A stretch of 64,000 bases of DNA. Source: 62-47 sp051954235 (lineage in GTDB: Bacteria; Pseudomonadota; Alphaproteobacteria; Rhizobiales; Xanthobacteraceae). The stretch is taken from the NCBI GenBank assembly GCA_051954235.1, contig JBQCHY010000114.1, forward strand, positions 1 to 64,000, read 5' to 3'. The position numbers and the translations under genes were made by a program. Below the pieces are notes generated by a model. That model saw only the letters and a program-made list of their open reading frames with translations. It had not been told where the DNA came from and ran no database searches. How positions within the stretch are numbered: position 1 is the first letter of the stretch; every line of letters starts with the position of its first letter. This document shows positions 1 through 8,141 of the stretch, in pieces.

Positions 1-4
1 GTAA

Positions 5-72
5 CCCCTCACCCCAACCCTCTCCCCATAGCCCGTCGAAGACGGGCGTGGACGCCCTTATGGGGAGAGGGA
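5..72. repeat. Type C intergenic palindromic repeat
   Basis: The outer arms read CCCTCTCCCCAT and ATGGGGAGAGGG around a GC-rich inner hairpin. Related copies lie near 30.1, 34.6, 61.5 and 63.4 kb. No coding sequence is visible in the first 132 bases, so this repeat accounts for most of the window's left edge. Confidence 0.75.
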
Positions 73-132
73 GCGCGCATCGTTTCGTGGTGAGTGTTTC
101 CATCAGAACCGAAAACGCTCTAAGTTGACGCC

Positions 133-1224
133 ATGAGCGCACATTCGACGATGCCCCGGTCGGCCTGGTTGTTTCCCGTGCTGGCCGTTGCGTTCTTTCT
201 CTTTGCCACCGGCATCGGCTGGGAGTTCTCGCGCTCGCTTTCCGGGCTGGCCTACGCGGCCATTGTCCTCGTCATCCTGTTCGGCACGGTGTTTGCGGCC
301 GTCCATCATGCCGACGTGATCGCCGAGCGGGTCGGCGAGCCCTACGGCACTTTGGTGCTGACGATGGCTGTGACCGTGATCGAGGTTGCGGTGATCTCGA
401 CCATCATGCTCGGCGAAAACGAAGTGCCGACGCTGGCGCGCGATACTGTGTTTGCCGTCGTCATGATTGTCTGCAACGGCCTTGTCGGCGTCTGCATCAT
501 GAGCGGCGGTTTTCGCTATCGCGAGCAGGACATTCAGGCGACCGGCGCCAGCGTCTATCTCAGCGTGCTGATCGTGCTCGCGACCATTACGCTGGTGCTG
601 CCGAACTATACGCTGACGACGCCCGGCCCGTTCTATTCGAACGTGCAACTCGCCTTCGTCAGCTTTGTGACTATCATTCTCTACGGCGTGTTTCTCTACA
701 TCCAGACGATCCGCCATCGCGACTATTTCGTCGGCGGCAACGACGACGCGGAGCTGCATCAGGTATCGAACCGGATGCTGTGGACCAGCGTTGCGTTGCT
801 GCTGCTGGCGCTGGTCGGCGTCGTGGTGCTGGCGAAAAAATTCTCCGTTGTGATCGACGCTGCCGCGCTCGAGATTGGTGCGCCGCCGGCCTTCGCGGGC
901 ATCGTCGTGGCGCTCTTGATCCTGTTGCCGGAAAGTGTCGCGGCGGTGGGCGCGGCGAAGCGCGACCAGCTTCAGCGCAGCATCAATCTTGCGCTTGGAT
1001 CGTCGCTTGCGACCATCGGCCTGACGATTCCGGCCGTGTCGATTGCCGTGATCATCCTCGGCAAGGATCTGGTTCTCGGCCTCAGCGCGCGCGAAATGGT
1101 TTTGCTGGCGATGACGATTCTGATCAGCATGCTGACATTGGGCAACGGCCGCACCAACATCCTGTTCGGGCTGGTTCATGTGGTGGTGTTTGCGGTATTC
1201 CTGTTCATGGCATTCGTGCCGTAG
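133..1224 (+). CDS. chaA: Ca2+/H+ antiporter, ChaA type
   Basis: Inner-membrane cation/proton exchanger of the CaCA superfamily (363 aa, against 366 for E. coli ChaA as I recall it). It exports Ca2+, and in some members Na+ or K+, in exchange for protons. About eleven hydrophobic segments are visible. The two family repeats can be seen: HADVIAERVGEPYG followed by TVIEVAVIS near residues 57-90, and ALLILLPESVAAVGAAKR followed by GSSLATIGLTIP near 258-300, with the acidic Glu that lines the transport path in each. The GRTN motif near the C-terminus also matches ChaA. The ATG at 133 fits the hydrophobic N-terminus. It appears monocistronic, and the next gene starts 60 bases downstream. Confidence 0.9.
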   Translation: MSAHSTMPRSAWLFPVLAVAFFLFATGIGWEFSRSLSGLAYAAIVLVILFGTVFAAVHHADVIAERVGEPYGTLVLTMAVTVIEVAVISTIMLGENEVPTLARDTVFAVVMIVCNGLVGVCIMSGGFRYREQDIQATGASVYLSVLIVLATITLVLPNYTLTTPGPFYSNVQLAFVSFVTIILYGVFLYIQTIRHRDYFVGGNDDAELHQVSNRMLWTSVALLLLALVGVVVLAKKFSVVIDAAALEIGAPPAFAGIVVALLILLPESVAAVGAAKRDQLQRSINLALGSSLATIGLTIPAVSIAVIILGKDLVLGLSAREMVLLAMTILISMLTLGNGRTNILFGLVHVVVFAVFLFMAFVP

Positions 1225-1284
1225 AGTCTGATTCAACTGCGTTAAGCCAGACTCGTCGGGTTATTTTTGTCGAGAGGAGTTCCC

Positions 1285-1572
1285 ATGGCCATTGCTGCGA
1301 CATCCGACGTTCAGATCGATAATGACGAGGTGCGCGTCACCGAGTGGCGACTCGCGCCCGGTAGCGCCACCGGCCATCATCGCCATGAGATGGACTATGT
1401 CATCGTGCCGGTGACCAACAGCGACATGACCATCGTTGCGCCGGACGGCACGCGCTCCATCGCGCAACTCCGCATCGGAAAGTCCTATTTCCGCAAGGCC
1501 GGCGTCGAGCACGACGTGCTCAACGAAACCAAAGACGCCATCGTTTTCCTCGAGGTCGAACTGAAGGCGTAA
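1285..1572 (+). CDS. Small single-domain cupin protein
   Basis: A 95-residue protein made up of one cupin barrel. The first cupin motif is visible as HHRHEMDY (H31, H32, H34, E35) and the second as KAGVEHDVLNE with H76, which gives a plausible metal site. It has no signal peptide, so it is probably cytoplasmic. The start is the ATG at 1285, preceded at 1272-1279 by a strong ribosome-binding site (GAGAGGAG); a TTG further upstream is less likely. Stand-alone cupins of this kind act as metal-dependent dioxygenases, isomerases or small-molecule sensors, and nothing here decides which. The neighbours (antiporter, hypothetical protein) give no pathway context. Confidence 0.8.
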   Translation: MAIAATSDVQIDNDEVRVTEWRLAPGSATGHHRHEMDYVIVPVTNSDMTIVAPDGTRSIAQLRIGKSYFRKAGVEHDVLNETKDAIVFLEVELKA

Positions 1573-1895
1573 GAGTGGAATGAATTGAGATTGAATCGTC
1601 ATTGCGAGCGAAGCGAAGCAATCCAGAAAGCCGCAGAGTAAGAACTGGATTGCTTCGTCGCTACCGCTCCTCGCAATGACGGAGGAAAAGAACTGGCGAA
1701 CCTGGACTTATTCATGCTCTAAGGCTCGTTTTTGAAGGCTGCGTCAGGATCGAGCCTTTCTAACATCGACGCATGATGGATCGCCGGTTTGCCACCGATC
1801 CGTCGTGATTGATCCCTCAATCGGCCCCAAAGCTCCAGCACCAAAGCATGGTTTGATGGAGGCCGTTCGCTCGATGGCCGCGGGGAGTGTCACCG
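1573..1895. other. 323-bp intergenic region with one repeat
   Basis: The left part holds a type A palindromic repeat (1597-1681). The rest (1682-1895) is moderately AT-rich and probably carries the promoter of the next gene. I see no ORF with a ribosome-binding site and no RNA gene in it. Confidence 0.5.
1597..1681. repeat. Type A intergenic palindromic repeat
   Basis: The arms read CGTCATTGCGAGCGAAGCG and its near reverse complement ending CTCGCAATGACG, with an inner AAGCAATCCAG / CTGGATTGCTT pair. Further copies are at 2643, 17602 and 47250. It is a REP-like element of the kind abundant in Rhodopseudomonas and Bradyrhizobium. Confidence 0.85.
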
Positions 1896-2609
1896 ATGCT
1901 CGCTTTCATTTCGAAGTTTGTCCTGAACATTTTTCCGTCTGTCGCCGCGTCGGTGATCGGGGCCTACATCGTCCATAACTACATCTACGTGAAACCGGCG
2001 GAGCAGCCGCCGGCCGTTGCAGCATCGACGGTTGCGTCGCAGGCTGATGACGTCGCGATGGGCCGCGGGCCCTCCATCATGCCGATCCCGATCAACGCCA
2101 AGGTTGCGGAGGTCGAGGCGCCCGCTGTTGCGCGTGAACGGGCAGAGCCCGACACGACCGCCATAACCTCCGAGAAGGCCGCGACAAGCCGAGACAAACA
2201 CAGTGCCGTACATGTGCGGAATGTCCACACCTTGGCGCGCGCGGCAAGCGAAGGGCTCGGCGTTGCCCATCGTGGAAGCCGTGCGGCTGAAACGTCGGCG
2301 GCACAACGCGAGAGCATCCAGGCGAGCAATGCCGCGACTGCAACAACGCGTTCAGGTCCGATCCTGATGCCGGCTGTCGATCTGGTGCCGGACGAGCAGG
2401 GTGCGGAAGCCGCTGTTCAACCGCGGGTCGACGCGACGCGCGCCGATCCGGTTCGCATTCTTCCGGCAGCGTCGGAGATGCCGCTCATGAAGCGGTTGAC
2501 GAGCTTTTCGAATGATGTGGAGACCAAGTTGATGTCGCAAACCATGTCTACGGCGAACGACATCGTGACAGCCGCGAAATCGGCGCTTCACACGGTAATG
2601 CCGCGATAG
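1896..2609 (+). CDS. Hypothetical membrane-anchored protein
   Basis: A 237-residue protein I do not recognise. Residues about 1-25 form one hydrophobic segment (FISKFVLNIFPSVAASVIGAYIV), which probably anchors it in the inner membrane with the rest in the periplasm or cytoplasm. The remainder is Ala/Glu/Arg-rich and low in hydrophobic residues, so it is probably disordered. A short more structured stretch lies near the C-terminus (PLMKRLTSFSNDVETKL). The ATG at 1896 is preferred over a GTG at 1887 because GGGGAG at 1882-1887 is correctly spaced for it. It has no recognisable catalytic motif and no operon partner. Confidence 0.6.
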   Translation: MLAFISKFVLNIFPSVAASVIGAYIVHNYIYVKPAEQPPAVAASTVASQADDVAMGRGPSIMPIPINAKVAEVEAPAVARERAEPDTTAITSEKAATSRDKHSAVHVRNVHTLARAASEGLGVAHRGSRAAETSAAQRESIQASNAATATTRSGPILMPAVDLVPDEQGAEAAVQPRVDATRADPVRILPAASEMPLMKRLTSFSNDVETKLMSQTMSTANDIVTAAKSALHTVMPR

Positions 2610-2642
2610 AGCCTGGTGAGTTAGTCTAGCGGACCATTCTGC

Positions 2643-2727
2643 CGTCATTGCGAGCGAGCGTAGCGACGAAGCAATCCCGTCTTTGCTTCGTGGCTTTCTG
2701 GATTGCGTCGCTTCGCTCGCAATGACG
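2643..2727. repeat. Type A intergenic palindromic repeat
   Basis: Same arms as the copy at 1597 (CGTCATTGCGAGCGAG and CTCGCAATGACG). It lies between the convergent hypothetical gene and rpsU. Confidence 0.85.
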
Positions 2728-2739
2728 ATTCTACAAACA

Positions 2740-2769
2740 AAAAACGCGGACCGAACGGCCCGCGTTTTT
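2740..2769 (-). terminator. Rho-independent terminator of rpsU
   Basis: The perfect stem AAAAACGCGG (2740-2749) pairs with CCGCGTTTTT (2760-2769) around a 10-base loop. It ends in a T-run in either direction and lies just downstream of the rpsU stop codon, so it may work bidirectionally. Confidence 0.85.
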
Positions 2770-2793
2770 CGTAACTAAATCTGGATGTTCGGT

Positions 2794-3093
2794 TCAGCGC
2801 GGTCCGCGCGGACCCGCACCTGCGCCCGGACCACGCGCGCCACGATCGCCGCCTGCGCCGGCGCCGAACACCGGCTTCGGCTTCATCGGCAGCAGACCTT
2901 CGCGCTGCAGCTTCTTGCGAGCCAGCTTGCGTGCGCGGCGCACGGCTTCGGCCTTTTCGCGGGCCTTCTTCTCGGACGGCTTTTCGTAATGGCCGCGGAG
3001 CTTCATCTCGCGGAAAATGCCCTCGCGCTGCATCTTCTTCTTGAGCGCCTTGAGAGCTTGATCGACGTTATTATCGCGGACGAGAACCTGCAC
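2794..3093 (-). CDS. rpsU: 30S ribosomal protein bS21
   Basis: Small-subunit ribosomal protein S21, which sits near the mRNA exit on the 30S platform. The family signature is clear (QVLVRDNNVDQALKALKKKM, then REGIFREMKLR and a long Lys/Arg-rich helix). At 99 residues it is longer than the roughly 70 residues usual for the family, because of a C-terminal Gly/Arg/Pro-rich tail (GAGAGGDRGARGPG). I start it at the GTG at 3093: AGAGGA lies six bases upstream and family members begin right at QVLVRDNN. A TTG at 3111 gives six extra residues and is less likely. It is single-gene, with its own terminator. Confidence 0.93.
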   Translation of the reverse strand: MQVLVRDNNVDQALKALKKKMQREGIFREMKLRGHYEKPSEKKAREKAEAVRRARKLARKKLQREGLLPMKPKPVFGAGAGGDRGARGPGAGAGPRGPR

Positions 3094-3353
3094 GCGCCAT
3101 CCTCTTTTCAATAAACCGGATTGGAATCTGGGAAGGCAGGGGGCGACAAAAGGCCGTATCCCTCACCTCAAGGGCGTCGCTGTACCAGATCGGATGAGGA
3201 ATGTCCACCACGCCCGAGGGGCCGTTTGGCGGTATTTGACGGCCGTTTCCACCTATTCTTGAAGCTGCGCGGCGTGCGCAACTCGACAGGTTCCGCTGCC
3301 TGCTTCCATAGTCGCGAGGCGATTCGCGATTCTAATGGGAAAAGGGCAAAACG

Positions 3354-4070
3354 ATGAATACCCAGAAATACGTCGCTGAAGCCATAGGAACCTTCTGGCT
3401 CACTTTCGCCGGCTGCGGCAGCGCCGTTATCGCGGCCGGGTTCCCGCAAGTCGGCATCGGGCTGTTGGGCGTCGCGCTGGCCTTCGGTCTCAGCGTGGTG
3501 ACCATGGCCTACGCCATCGGCCACATTTCCGGTGCGCACCTCAATCCCGCGGTGACGGTCGGGCTGGCGGCTGGCGGCCGGTTTCCCGCTGGGCAGGTGC
3601 TCCCCTACATCGTCGCGCAAGTGATCGGCGCCATTGTTGCTTCGGCCGTGCTTTACATGATCGCCAGCGGCGCCGCCGGCTTCGATCTCGCCAAGGGCTT
3701 CGCCTCCAACGGCTACGGCGAGCATTCGCCGGGGCACTACAATCTGGTCGCCTGCCTCATCAGCGAAGTCGTGATGACCATGGTGTTCCTGTTGATCATC
3801 ATGGGCTCGACCCACGGCAAGGCCCCGGCGGGCTTTGCGCCGCTGGCAATCGGCCTGACGCTGACCATGATCCACCTCGTCAGCATCCCGGTCACCAACA
3901 CCTCGGTCAATCCGGCCCGCAGCACCGGTCCGGCGCTGTTCGTCGGCGGCTGGGCGCTCCAGCAGTTGTGGCTGTTCTGGGTTGCGCCGCTGGTCGGCGG
4001 CGTGCTCGGCGGCGTGCTGTATCGCTGGCTCAGCCCGGACGAGCCGGCTGGAATCGTATCCGGCAAGTAA
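3354..4070 (+). CDS. aqpZ: Aquaporin Z
   Basis: Water channel of the inner membrane (238 aa, six membrane helices). Both half-helix motifs are intact: NPA at 64-66 (AHLNPAV) and NPAR at 186-189. The narrow selectivity filter residues F44, H174, T183 and R189 match the E. coli AqpZ set, so water rather than glycerol is the expected substrate. The protein begins at the ATG at 3354. It is monocistronic, with an upstream region of about 260 bases shared with the divergent rpsU and a strong terminator right after the stop. Confidence 0.95.
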   Translation: MNTQKYVAEAIGTFWLTFAGCGSAVIAAGFPQVGIGLLGVALAFGLSVVTMAYAIGHISGAHLNPAVTVGLAAGGRFPAGQVLPYIVAQVIGAIVASAVLYMIASGAAGFDLAKGFASNGYGEHSPGHYNLVACLISEVVMTMVFLLIIMGSTHGKAPAGFAPLAIGLTLTMIHLVSIPVTNTSVNPARSTGPALFVGGWALQQLWLFWVAPLVGGVLGGVLYRWLSPDEPAGIVSGK

Positions 4071-4090
4071 TCGGCCGAAACCAAAACGGC

Positions 4091-4121
4091 AAAAGGACCA
4101 TGGCTCGCCATGGTCCTTTTT
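4091..4121 (+). terminator. Rho-independent terminator after aqpZ
   Basis: The 13-bp perfect stem AAAAGGACCATGG / CCATGGTCCTTTT has a four-base CTCG loop and is followed by a further T. It is symmetrical, so it can also serve purK arriving from the other strand. Confidence 0.9.
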
Positions 4122-4146
4122 GTTTGCGCGGCAGGCGTCAGCGAAA

Positions 4147-5247
4147 TTACGGTTTGAGCGGCGTGACCTGCGTGACGTGGCCCATCTTGCGGCCCGGGCG
4201 TGCGGTGCCCTTGCCGTACAGATGCACGGTCGCGCCCGGCACCGTCAGCCATTGCGTGTAATCGTTGATCTCGTCGCCGATGAGATTGGTCATCGTCACC
4301 GCGCCGTGGCGCACCGGCTTGGCCAACGGCCATCCGGCGATGGCGCGGATGTGCTGCTCGAATTGCGAGACCGATGCGCCGTCCAGTGTCCAGTGGCCGG
4401 AATTGTGCACGCGCGGGGCGATCTCGTTGACCAGCAGCGTCGGGCCATTCTTGCCGGGGACAACGAACATCTCGACCGCCAGCACGCCGATATAGTCCAG
4501 CGCGGCTGCGATGCGGGTCGCGATGCTGCGTGCCTGTTCCGCGAGCGTCTCCGGGATGCGCGCCGGCGCATGGGAGTGCTTCAGAATGTGGTCGCGGTGC
4601 TCGTTCTCGGTGACGTCGAAGCATTCGACCTGACCGTCGGCGCCGCGTGCGGCGATCACCGAAATTTCGCGCTCGAACGGCACGAAGCCTTCGAGAATCG
4701 CGGACTTGGTTTCGAGGTCGGTCCATGCCGCGTCGACATCGACGCCGTCGCGCAGCATGGCCTGACCCTTGCCGTCGTAACCGAAGCGGCGGGTTTTCAC
4801 CACGGCGGGCAGGCCGATGGTGCCGATCGCGGTGCGCAAGCCGGCCGCCGAGGCGACGTCGGCATAAGGCGCGGTGGCGATGCCGAGGCCGTTGACGAAA
4901 TCCTTTTCCGCAAGCCGGTCCTGGGTGATCTCCAGCACCTTGTGGTTCGGCAATACGGGCCGTCGGGCGGACAGCACCATCGCGGTGGCGGCCGGAACGT
5001 TCTCGAATTCGTAAGTGATCACGTCGACGTCGGCGGCGAACAGTTCAAGCGCCTCGACGTCGGCATATTCGGCGCAGGTCGCGTATTGCACGACGTCGAA
5101 CGCCGGCGAATCCGGATCGGGCGAGAACACCTGACAGCGCAGGCCGAGCCGCGCCGCCGCCAGCGCCAGCATCCGGCCCAATTGGCCGCCGCCGAGAATT
5201 CCGATGGTGTCGCCGGGCTTCAGCTTCACCTGACCCGAAGCCGTCAC
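4147..5247 (-). CDS. purK: 5-(carboxyamino)imidazole ribonucleotide synthase
   Basis: ATP-grasp enzyme of de novo purine synthesis. It converts aminoimidazole ribonucleotide, ATP and bicarbonate to N5-CAIR, which PurE then isomerises. The N-terminal nucleotide-binding segment GILGGGQLGRMLALAA, the central ATP-grasp lobe (TRRFGYDGKGQ) and NEIAPRVHNSGHWT near the C-terminus are diagnostic. The length is 366 aa, normal for the family. The GTG at 5247 overlaps the purE stop by four bases (GTGA), which indicates translational coupling, so the longer upstream reading is rejected. Confidence 0.94.
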   Translation of the reverse strand: MTASGQVKLKPGDTIGILGGGQLGRMLALAAARLGLRCQVFSPDPDSPAFDVVQYATCAEYADVEALELFAADVDVITYEFENVPAATAMVLSARRPVLPNHKVLEITQDRLAEKDFVNGLGIATAPYADVASAAGLRTAIGTIGLPAVVKTRRFGYDGKGQAMLRDGVDVDAAWTDLETKSAILEGFVPFEREISVIAARGADGQVECFDVTENEHRDHILKHSHAPARIPETLAEQARSIATRIAAALDYIGVLAVEMFVVPGKNGPTLLVNEIAPRVHNSGHWTLDGASVSQFEQHIRAIAGWPLAKPVRHGAVTMTNLIGDEINDYTQWLTVPGATVHLYGKGTARPGRKMGHVTQVTPLKP

Positions 5248-5732
5248 GTCGCGCCCTCCGGACGCTCGGCCACGGCCGCCGTCTGTTGCCGCCGCCATTC
5301 GACCAGCCGGCCGGCGAGGGCGGAATCGTTTAGGGCGAGCACGCTGGCGGCGAGCAGGGCGGCGTTAATGGCGCCAGCGCGGCCGATCGCCAGGGTTCCG
5401 ACCGGAATACCGGCCGGCATCTGGACGATGGAATAGAGGGAATCGACGCCCGAGAGCGCCTTGGATTCCACCGGCACCCCAAACACCGGCAGTTCGGTCA
5501 GGGCCGCCGTCATGCCGGGCAGGTGCGCCGCGCCGCCGGCCCCGGCGATGATGACCTTGCAGCCGGCTGCCTTGGCGCCCTTGGCGAAGGCATAGAGCCG
5601 GTCCGGCGTGCGGTGCGCCGAGACGATCAGCGCATCATGGGTGACGCCGAGCGCGGACAGCGTCTCTGCCGCGTGGCGCATGGTCTCCCAGTCCGACTGG
5701 CTGCCCATGATGATGGTAACGGGGGCGTTCAT
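5244..5732 (-). CDS. purE: N5-CAIR mutase, class I PurE
   Basis: Cytoplasmic mutase converting N5-CAIR to CAIR, acting after PurK. The 162 residues include GSQSDWETM at the N-terminus (substrate-binding Ser-Asp), SAHRTPDRLY with the catalytic His, and AGGAAHLPGM. I start it at the ATG at 5732, because the long in-frame extension upstream has no PurE similarity. It is the first gene of a two-gene purEK operon. The ribosome-binding site is weak (AAAGAA). Confidence 0.94.
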   Translation of the reverse strand: MNAPVTIIMGSQSDWETMRHAAETLSALGVTHDALIVSAHRTPDRLYAFAKGAKAAGCKVIIAGAGGAAHLPGMTAALTELPVFGVPVESKALSGVDSLYSIVQMPAGIPVGTLAIGRAGAINAALLAASVLALNDSALAGRLVEWRRQQTAAVAERPEGAT

Positions 5733-5951
5733 AGCGTCAATTCTTTTCGAGAATCCAGAAACATAGGCTGGATTATCCGTTTCGTCCGGCGGGAGCAAGG
5801 CGTCCGTCGTCGCGGTTGGGGCGGCACGGACGCGGCAAATGCCGGGAACGGCATTCACGGTGACAGGTTTTCGGGGATGGTTATTCGGCTTCTGCGCTCG
5901 AGGTTTCAAGCAAGGCGATGCGGCGTCCGTGTGGCGGCCGCGCGACTTCGA

Positions 5952-6155
5952 TTATGCGATGATGTCCGGCGTGATCTGATCTTCGACAAATGCGATGCGA
6001 TCCCGCAACAGCAGCTTGCGTTTCTTCAGCCGCTGCAACTGCAACAGGTCAGGCGCCGGCGATTGGTGCAGCGCGTCGATGGCCGCATCGAGATCACGGT
6101 GTTCTTGTTGCAGCCGTGCCAGTTGGGCACCGAGTTCGCGTTCGTCGTCGGTCAT
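5952..6155 (-). CDS. DUF465 (YdcH-like) small coiled-coil protein
   Basis: A 67-residue protein made almost entirely of one helical hairpin. The family signature LQQEHRDLDAAI, then LQRLKKRKLLLRDRI, is clear. YdcH/DUF465 proteins are small cytoplasmic coiled coils of unknown function. A second member lies divergently at 6396, about 240 bases away, and shares the block LKKRKLLL/LKRRKLLL. The gene is on the same strand as purEK but 219 bases upstream of purE, so it may share that transcript. Confidence 0.85.
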   Translation of the reverse strand: MTDDERELGAQLARLQQEHRDLDAAIDALHQSPAPDLLQLQRLKKRKLLLRDRIAFVEDQITPDIIA

Positions 6156-6395
6156 GTTATCCGAAATCTTGCATCGCGAAACGGCTACGGCAAATCGTCG
6201 GTCGTTCGTCGAACATATTATCCCGGCGATTCACGAACCATGCAAGCGGCGTGGTTCCGGGCTCACGTTTTGTTTTTCATGATCGTCCGGAAAGCGCCAT
6301 CCGCGACCTTATAACTATCGACAGATTTCCCATGTCATGTAGACTTCATCATCCAAATCGCGTTTGAGATTCATCCCAGCCCGAGGAGGTTTTAT

Positions 6396-6581
6396 ATGGC
6401 GGTTCAGTCGCATCTCGTTGAACTGGAACGGAAACACCGCGTTCTCGAGAGTGAATTGCACGAGGCTCTTAGGCATCTGTCCACCGACGATCTTCGCATC
6501 GTCGAACTCAAGCGCCGAAAACTTCTCCTCAAAGATGAAATCGAAAAGCTCCGGCAAAACGCCGAGGCGACGCTGCACTAG
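6396..6581 (+). CDS. DUF465 (YdcH-like) small coiled-coil protein
   Basis: A 61-residue coiled-coil protein of the same family as the gene at 5952. It begins MAVQSHLVELERKHRVLE and carries IVELKRRKLLLKDEIEKL. A strong ribosome-binding site (GAGGAGG) precedes the ATG at 6396. It is divergent from its paralogue, and the two share the intergenic region 6156-6395. The function is unknown. Members are typically very basic and acidic alternating helices, which fits a small protein-binding or nucleoid-associated role, but nothing here proves that. Confidence 0.85.
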   Translation: MAVQSHLVELERKHRVLESELHEALRHLSTDDLRIVELKRRKLLLKDEIEKLRQNAEATLH

Positions 6582-6620
6582 GCGACACTGCACTAGGCAG
6601 GGCATGGCCAGGCAGGACAT

Positions 6621-6666
6621 GCGAGAGAATTTTCGCTTCTGATTGAGTCGGAAGCGAAGTTCTCGC
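6621..6666. terminator. Imperfect hairpin downstream of the DUF465 gene
   Basis: GCGAGAGAATTTTCGCTTC (6621-6639) and GAAGCGAAGTTCTCGC (6651-6666) form a long imperfect stem with an 11-base loop. No T-run follows directly. It could end transcription of the DUF465 gene or protect the mRNA end. Confidence 0.4.
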
Positions 6667-6819
6667 AAGCTGATACTTAGCCTTATCACGACGCACAATT
6701 GCCGCCGCTTCGTACAAGCCGTTTCGCTTGGCGCATCCTCGACGGTCCGCCGAAGCCGAAAATGTTTTTCGAGACAGGTGTGATTGGGATCGCGACGTAT
6801 CGCGACAGATGAGGCAGTG

Positions 6820-7938
6820 TCAGGCTTGCGTCAAATCCGCGACGTGATCGGCCAGCGCGAGACATGACGTCAATCCGGGTGACTCGATTCCGAACAGATT
6901 GATCAACCCGGCGACGCCGTGCTCGCGCGGGCCTTGAATTACGAAGTCCTGCACCGCCACGGCGGGCGGGACGATCTTCGGGCGGATGCCGGCGTAGCCG
7001 GGGATCAGCGCCCCATCCGGAAGGCCCGGCCAATAGCGGCGAATGGCCGGATAAAACCTGCTCGCGCGCGCGGGATCGACGACATAGTCGATGCTGTCGA
7101 TCCATTCGACGTCGGGGCCGAACTTGGCCTGGCCGGCAAGATCCAACGTCAGGTGAACGCCGAGGCCGCCGGGTTCGGGCACCGGATAGATCAGGTGCGA
7201 GAACGGCGAGCGCGCGCTGCAACTGAAGTAATTGCCCTTGGCGAGATAGGCCGGCGGAATGCGGTCGAGCGGCATGCCGTCGATCTGGCGTGCCACTGTC
7301 GTTGCGGCGAGCCCGGCGGCGTTGATCAGCAGGCGGCATTGCAGCGACATCGGCGCTTCGCCGCCGACATCGATCTCGATGCCTTCATTCAGCGCGCGCG
7401 CTTGCAGCAGCGGCGCATGAAAGGCGAAGGCGGCATCGGCAGCTTCGGCTTCGCCGCGCAACGAGAGCATCAGGGCGTGACTGTCGACGATCCCTGTCGA
7501 GGGTGACAGCAGCGCCGCCTGGCAATCGAGCGCAGGCTCCAGCGCGCAGGCCTCCTTGCCGCTCAGGAGTTGCATGTCGTCGAGACCGTTGGCTTCGGCG
7601 CGCGCCTTGATTGATTGTAGCTTGTCGACTTCTTCGGGCCGCGTCGCCACGATCAGCTTGCCGCAATTGCGATGCGGAATGTCGTGCTCCCGGCAATAAG
7701 CATAAAGCGCGGTTTTGCCGCTGACGCACATCCGCGCCATCAGGCTGCCGGCGGCGTAATAGATGCCGGCGTGAATCACTTCGCTGTTGCGTGATGATGT
7801 GCCGGTGCCGATCGCCTCCGCGGCTTCCAGCACTACGACCTCGCGGCCGGCGCGCGCCAGTTGCCGGGCGATCGCCAGGCCGACGACGCCCGCTCCGACG
7901 ATGACGCATTCGACCTGATCCATCGGTGTTCGGCTCAT
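6820..7938 (-). CDS. FAD-dependent oxidoreductase, LhgO/DAO family
   Basis: A 372-aa flavoprotein. The N-terminal Rossmann motif VIVGAGVVGLAIARQLARAG is followed by an acidic residue (VVVLEAA) for FAD ribose binding. The segment TSSRNSEVIHAGIYYAAGSL is typical of the L-2-hydroxyglutarate oxidase/dehydrogenase group, and the C-terminal GYAGIRPK and ESPGLTS blocks agree. The likely reaction is oxidation of a 2-hydroxy acid such as L-2-hydroxyglutarate with electrons passed to the respiratory chain; the exact substrate is inference. The alternative start MDQVEC at 7923 is possible. It has no clear operon partners. Confidence 0.82.
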   Translation of the reverse strand: MSRTPMDQVECVIVGAGVVGLAIARQLARAGREVVVLEAAEAIGTGTSSRNSEVIHAGIYYAAGSLMARMCVSGKTALYAYCREHDIPHRNCGKLIVATRPEEVDKLQSIKARAEANGLDDMQLLSGKEACALEPALDCQAALLSPSTGIVDSHALMLSLRGEAEAADAAFAFHAPLLQARALNEGIEIDVGGEAPMSLQCRLLINAAGLAATTVARQIDGMPLDRIPPAYLAKGNYFSCSARSPFSHLIYPVPEPGGLGVHLTLDLAGQAKFGPDVEWIDSIDYVVDPARASRFYPAIRRYWPGLPDGALIPGYAGIRPKIVPPAVAVQDFVIQGPREHGVAGLINLFGIESPGLTSCLALADHVADLTQA

Positions 7939-8141
7939 TGGCAGAGTGATTTAAACACAGGCGATCCGAATAGAAACACCCGGTCAGGTGCTTTCGAAAT
8001 CTGGGCGATGCGATCTTAGCAAAGTATTAATCATGCGGCCGCATTTGACCGAATTTGAGCCAAATTACGGCAGGGCAACGTTACTCGTTTACCTGATGAA
8101 AATCGAGGCAGCTAGATATTGCGTGCGATATCCGCAGGTGA

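Noticed and set aside
5733..5909. A 59-residue N-terminal extension of PurE
   Set aside because: PurE proteins begin close to the GSQSDW motif, and the extension has no similarity and no ribosome-binding site.
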